Shown: piece by piece, positions 5,436 to 6,919 of the stretch
Position numbering within the stretch: position 1 is the first letter of the stretch
Layout of the letters: every line of letters starts with the position of its first letter
NCBI GenBank assembly: GCA_030831135.1
Contig: JAURLR010000126.1
Span: forward strand, 1 to 6,919
Direction: 5' to 3'
Source of the DNA: Alphaproteobacteria bacterium
Lineage (GTDB): Bacteria; Pseudomonadota; Alphaproteobacteria; UBA6615
Length of the DNA stretch: 6,919 nt
The notes under the pieces: generated by a model
Seen by the model: only the letters and a program-made list of their open reading frames with translations
The model's database searches: none
What the model was told of the DNA's origin: nothing
Made by a program: the position numbers and the translations under genes

Positions 5436-6260
5436 ATGTCCGAGTTGATTGTCGATCGTGACAAATTCGCCCTGCTTCGTGGTGCGCAAAGGGTCTGGGC
5501 AATCGCCTCCATACACGGCGAGGCCGTGCGGCTTCGCGCTCTGCACGAATCCCTCTCGCGGCAATTTCAGCCCGGCGACCGTCTTGTCTATCTCGGAAAC
5601 ATCCTCGGGCATGGCGCGGATGTCGCGGGAGCTATGGATGAGGTTCTGTCATTTCGCCGCGCGGTGATTTCAGCGCATGGCATGTTTGCGGCCGATGTTG
5701 TGGTGCTGCGCGGGGCGCAAGAGGAAATGTGGCAGAAACTCCTCCAGCTTCAGCTCGCCCTCAACCCCGGGGAAGTGTTCGACTGGATGATGGAGCAGGG
5801 CATCGGGGCGACGCTGGAAAGCTATGGCGGGACTGTTCAGGATGGCCGTGCCGCCGCTCGGGGCGGAGCCGCGATGTGTGCAAGATGGACGGCGGGCCTG
5901 CGGGATCGCATCCACGCCCGTGCCGGCCATACACAGCTCATGTCGGCGTTGCGTCGCGCTGCAGTGAACCTGTCACCGGCGGGGCAACCAACCATTCTGT
6001 TCGTGAATGCCGGGATCGATCCGGGCCGCCCACTTGAAGCGCAAAAGGACAGCTTCTGGTGGCCGCCCCGGGGTTTGGGCGCGCTGGACGGCCCCTATGG
6101 TGAATTCGCGCGCATCGTGGCCGGATACGACCGTGACATGCGTGGTGTCACCGAAACGCCCTTCACCCTATCCATCGATGCGGGGGCGGGCCGTGGTGGC
6201 AAGATTCTGGCAGCATGTATCGAGAGTTCCGGCGCGCTCGTCGAAACTCTCGAAGCATGA
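5436..6260 (+). CDS. Calcineurin-like metallophosphoesterase homologue with degenerate active site (probable pseudo-phosphatase)
   Basis: A 274-residue soluble protein aligning by eye with bacterial PPP-type phosphoesterases: GDRLVYLGN (47-55), LRGAQEEMWQKLLQLQLALN (91-110), a second half with ILFVNAGIDPGRPL (187-200), DSFWWP (205-210), then IVAGYDRD (227-234) and LSIDAGAGRGG (245-255). The fold-forming frame is intact but the metal and catalytic motifs are altered: GDxHG is ASIHG (24-28, Asp to Ser25), GDxxxRG is GNILGHG (54-60, Asp to Asn55, Arg to His59), GNHE is GAQE (93-96, Asn to Ala94, His to Gln95), the His of LFVHAG is Asn191, and the later Gly-His is Gly230-Tyr231. Of six expected ligands only His27 stands. 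There is no frameshift or early stop and the ribosome binding site is good, so the gene appears functional but probably not catalytic. It follows the carD terminator and converges on the M48 gene. Confidence 0.82.
   Translation: MSELIVDRDKFALLRGAQRVWAIASIHGEAVRLRALHESLSRQFQPGDRLVYLGNILGHGADVAGAMDEVLSFRRAVISAHGMFAADVVVLRGAQEEMWQKLLQLQLALNPGEVFDWMMEQGIGATLESYGGTVQDGRAAARGGAAMCARWTAGLRDRIHARAGHTQLMSALRRAAVNLSPAGQPTILFVNAGIDPGRPLEAQKDSFWWPPRGLGALDGPYGEFARIVAGYDRDMRGVTETPFTLSIDAGAGRGGKILAACIESSGALVETLEA
6221..6252. repeat. Inverted repeat at the convergent gene junction
   Basis: CGAGAGTT (6221-6228) and AACTCTCG (6245-6252) form a perfect 8-bp inverted repeat spaced by 16 bases, with some further G-C pairing inside. 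It lies in the last codons of the phosphoesterase-like gene, ending 8 bases before its stop codon is complete, and just beyond the 3' end of the convergent M48 gene. Neither side has a T tract, so it is not a classic terminator, but it could form a hairpin in both transcripts. Confidence 0.4.
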
Positions 6261-6269
6261 TCGGTTGCC

Positions 6270-6919
6270 TTACTCGACAATCACCTTGACCGTCTGACCC
6301 GGGAAGGGCTGGCTGCCCGGCTGTAGGCCGTTGAGCACACGGAACCATTGATCCTTTGGTCCGGGCAACGGCATGTTTCGTGACAGGCTTTCCACAGTGT
6401 CTCCGCGACCGACCACCCGGGTGTCGATCCGCCAGGCGTTGTAGCGATCGCGATCATTGCGCGTGAGCTTGCGGAAGCTGAATGTGGTGCGCCGGAAGTC
6501 CTCGTTCAGGGCTGCGGATTGCGCGGATGGCGACAGGAATACAAAGCGGTAGACCTTGTCTGTGCTGTGCCGGATGGCCACGAGCTGGGCGTTGAAACTG
6601 CCGCTTTGGTTGCGGATGGCGGCAGAACCCGTCGCGGCCTCCATGCCGTTGATCGTGATGGCCTGAACACCGCTCAGGTTCGTGTTCTTGGCCCAGATCG
6701 ACGTCAGATAGGACTGCATGCTGGTGCCCGCGGGTGCCTTGCCGCCACTGAAGATGATGTTGGCATTGTTCGGGCCCCGCGCGACGACCTGTTGGGTGCC
6801 GTTGAACAGATTGAATCCCTGTGGAACCTCGAACAGGAAGTCGAGTGGTTCGTGCACGAAGACCTGTCCACGGATCAGTCCCTCTTCGGGCGAACCGCCG
6901 AAGATGATGCCGTCGATGG
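6270..6919 (-). CDS. M48-family zinc metallopeptidase, C-terminal part (gene runs off right edge)
   Basis: The visible 215 residues are the C-terminal part; the start and the catalytic HExxH motif would lie beyond base 6919. The fragment opens with IDGIIFGGSPEEGLIRGQ, the linker that follows the protease domain in alphaproteobacterial M48 (Ste24-like, BepA-type) peptidases, then a beta-rich domain with FEVPQGFNLFN (about 29-39), ARGPNNANIIFSGG and VYRFVFLSP. The last 50 residues, with GDTVESLSRNM, FRVLNGL and PGQTVKVIVE, look like a LysM-type module and suggest peptidoglycan contact, so an envelope location is likely; relatives are lipoproteins or secreted proteins in outer-membrane protein quality control, but no signal peptide can be seen here. 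The stop is TAA at 6272-6270, nine bases from the convergent phosphoesterase-like gene. Family confidence is good by memory of this C-terminal pattern; activity cannot be judged from the fragment. Confidence 0.8.
   Translation of the reverse strand, partial: IDGIIFGGSPEEGLIRGQVFVHEPLDFLFEVPQGFNLFNGTQQVVARGPNNANIIFSGGKAPAGTSMQSYLTSIWAKNTNLSGVQAITINGMEAATGSAAIRNQSGSFNAQLVAIRHSTDKVYRFVFLSPSAQSAALNEDFRRTTFSFRKLTRNDRDRYNAWRIDTRVVGRGDTVESLSRNMPLPGPKDQWFRVLNGLQPGSQPFPGQTVKVIVE

Overview
The window is GC-rich, densely coding DNA of an alphaproteobacterium, probably a member of Rhodospirillales in the broad sense. This placement rests on gene content and protein similarity recalled from memory, not on a search. 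It carries a Suv3-like RNA helicase of the alphaproteobacterial/mitochondrial type, an FdxA 7Fe ferredoxin next to a CarD/CdnL-type RNA polymerase-binding regulator, and an M48 peptidase with a LysM-like tail. It looks like core chromosome: I see no insertion sequence, phage, CRISPR array, tRNA or rRNA.

Layout. At the left edge, on the minus strand, is the first 135 codons of a family 4-like glycosyltransferase (1-405). It diverges from the rest across a 139-bp intergenic region. On the plus strand follow a Suv3-like helicase (545-3094), an Hsp15-type S4 RNA-binding protein overlapping its stop codon by one base (3094-3480), a TerB-family protein (3541-3999), ferredoxin FdxA (4047-4385), a structured 197-bp intergenic region with two candidate terminators and more hairpins, CarD (4583-5272), a strong intrinsic terminator (5327-5363), and a calcineurin-like phosphoesterase homologue whose metal-binding motifs are mostly lost (5436-6260). 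Nine bases further on, convergent on the minus strand, is the C-terminal 215 residues of an M48-family peptidase (6270-6919, running off the right edge). No gene-free stretch exceeds 300 bp.

How the genes may work together. The helicase and S4 protein form a translationally coupled pair, plausibly acting on RNA or on stalled ribosomal subunits. FdxA and CarD are neighbours in many Alphaproteobacteria. CarD acts on RNA polymerase at promoters; here it carries an unusual Ala/Lys/Pro-rich, histone H1-like N-terminal tail. The degenerate phosphoesterase beyond the CarD terminator keeps its fold-forming sequence but not the catalytic ligands, which suggests a non-enzymatic role.

Most worth a second look: the apparent pseudo-phosphatase, the basic tail on CarD, and the mutually exclusive RNA helices between fdxA and carD. 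I found no defence system or classic mobile system.
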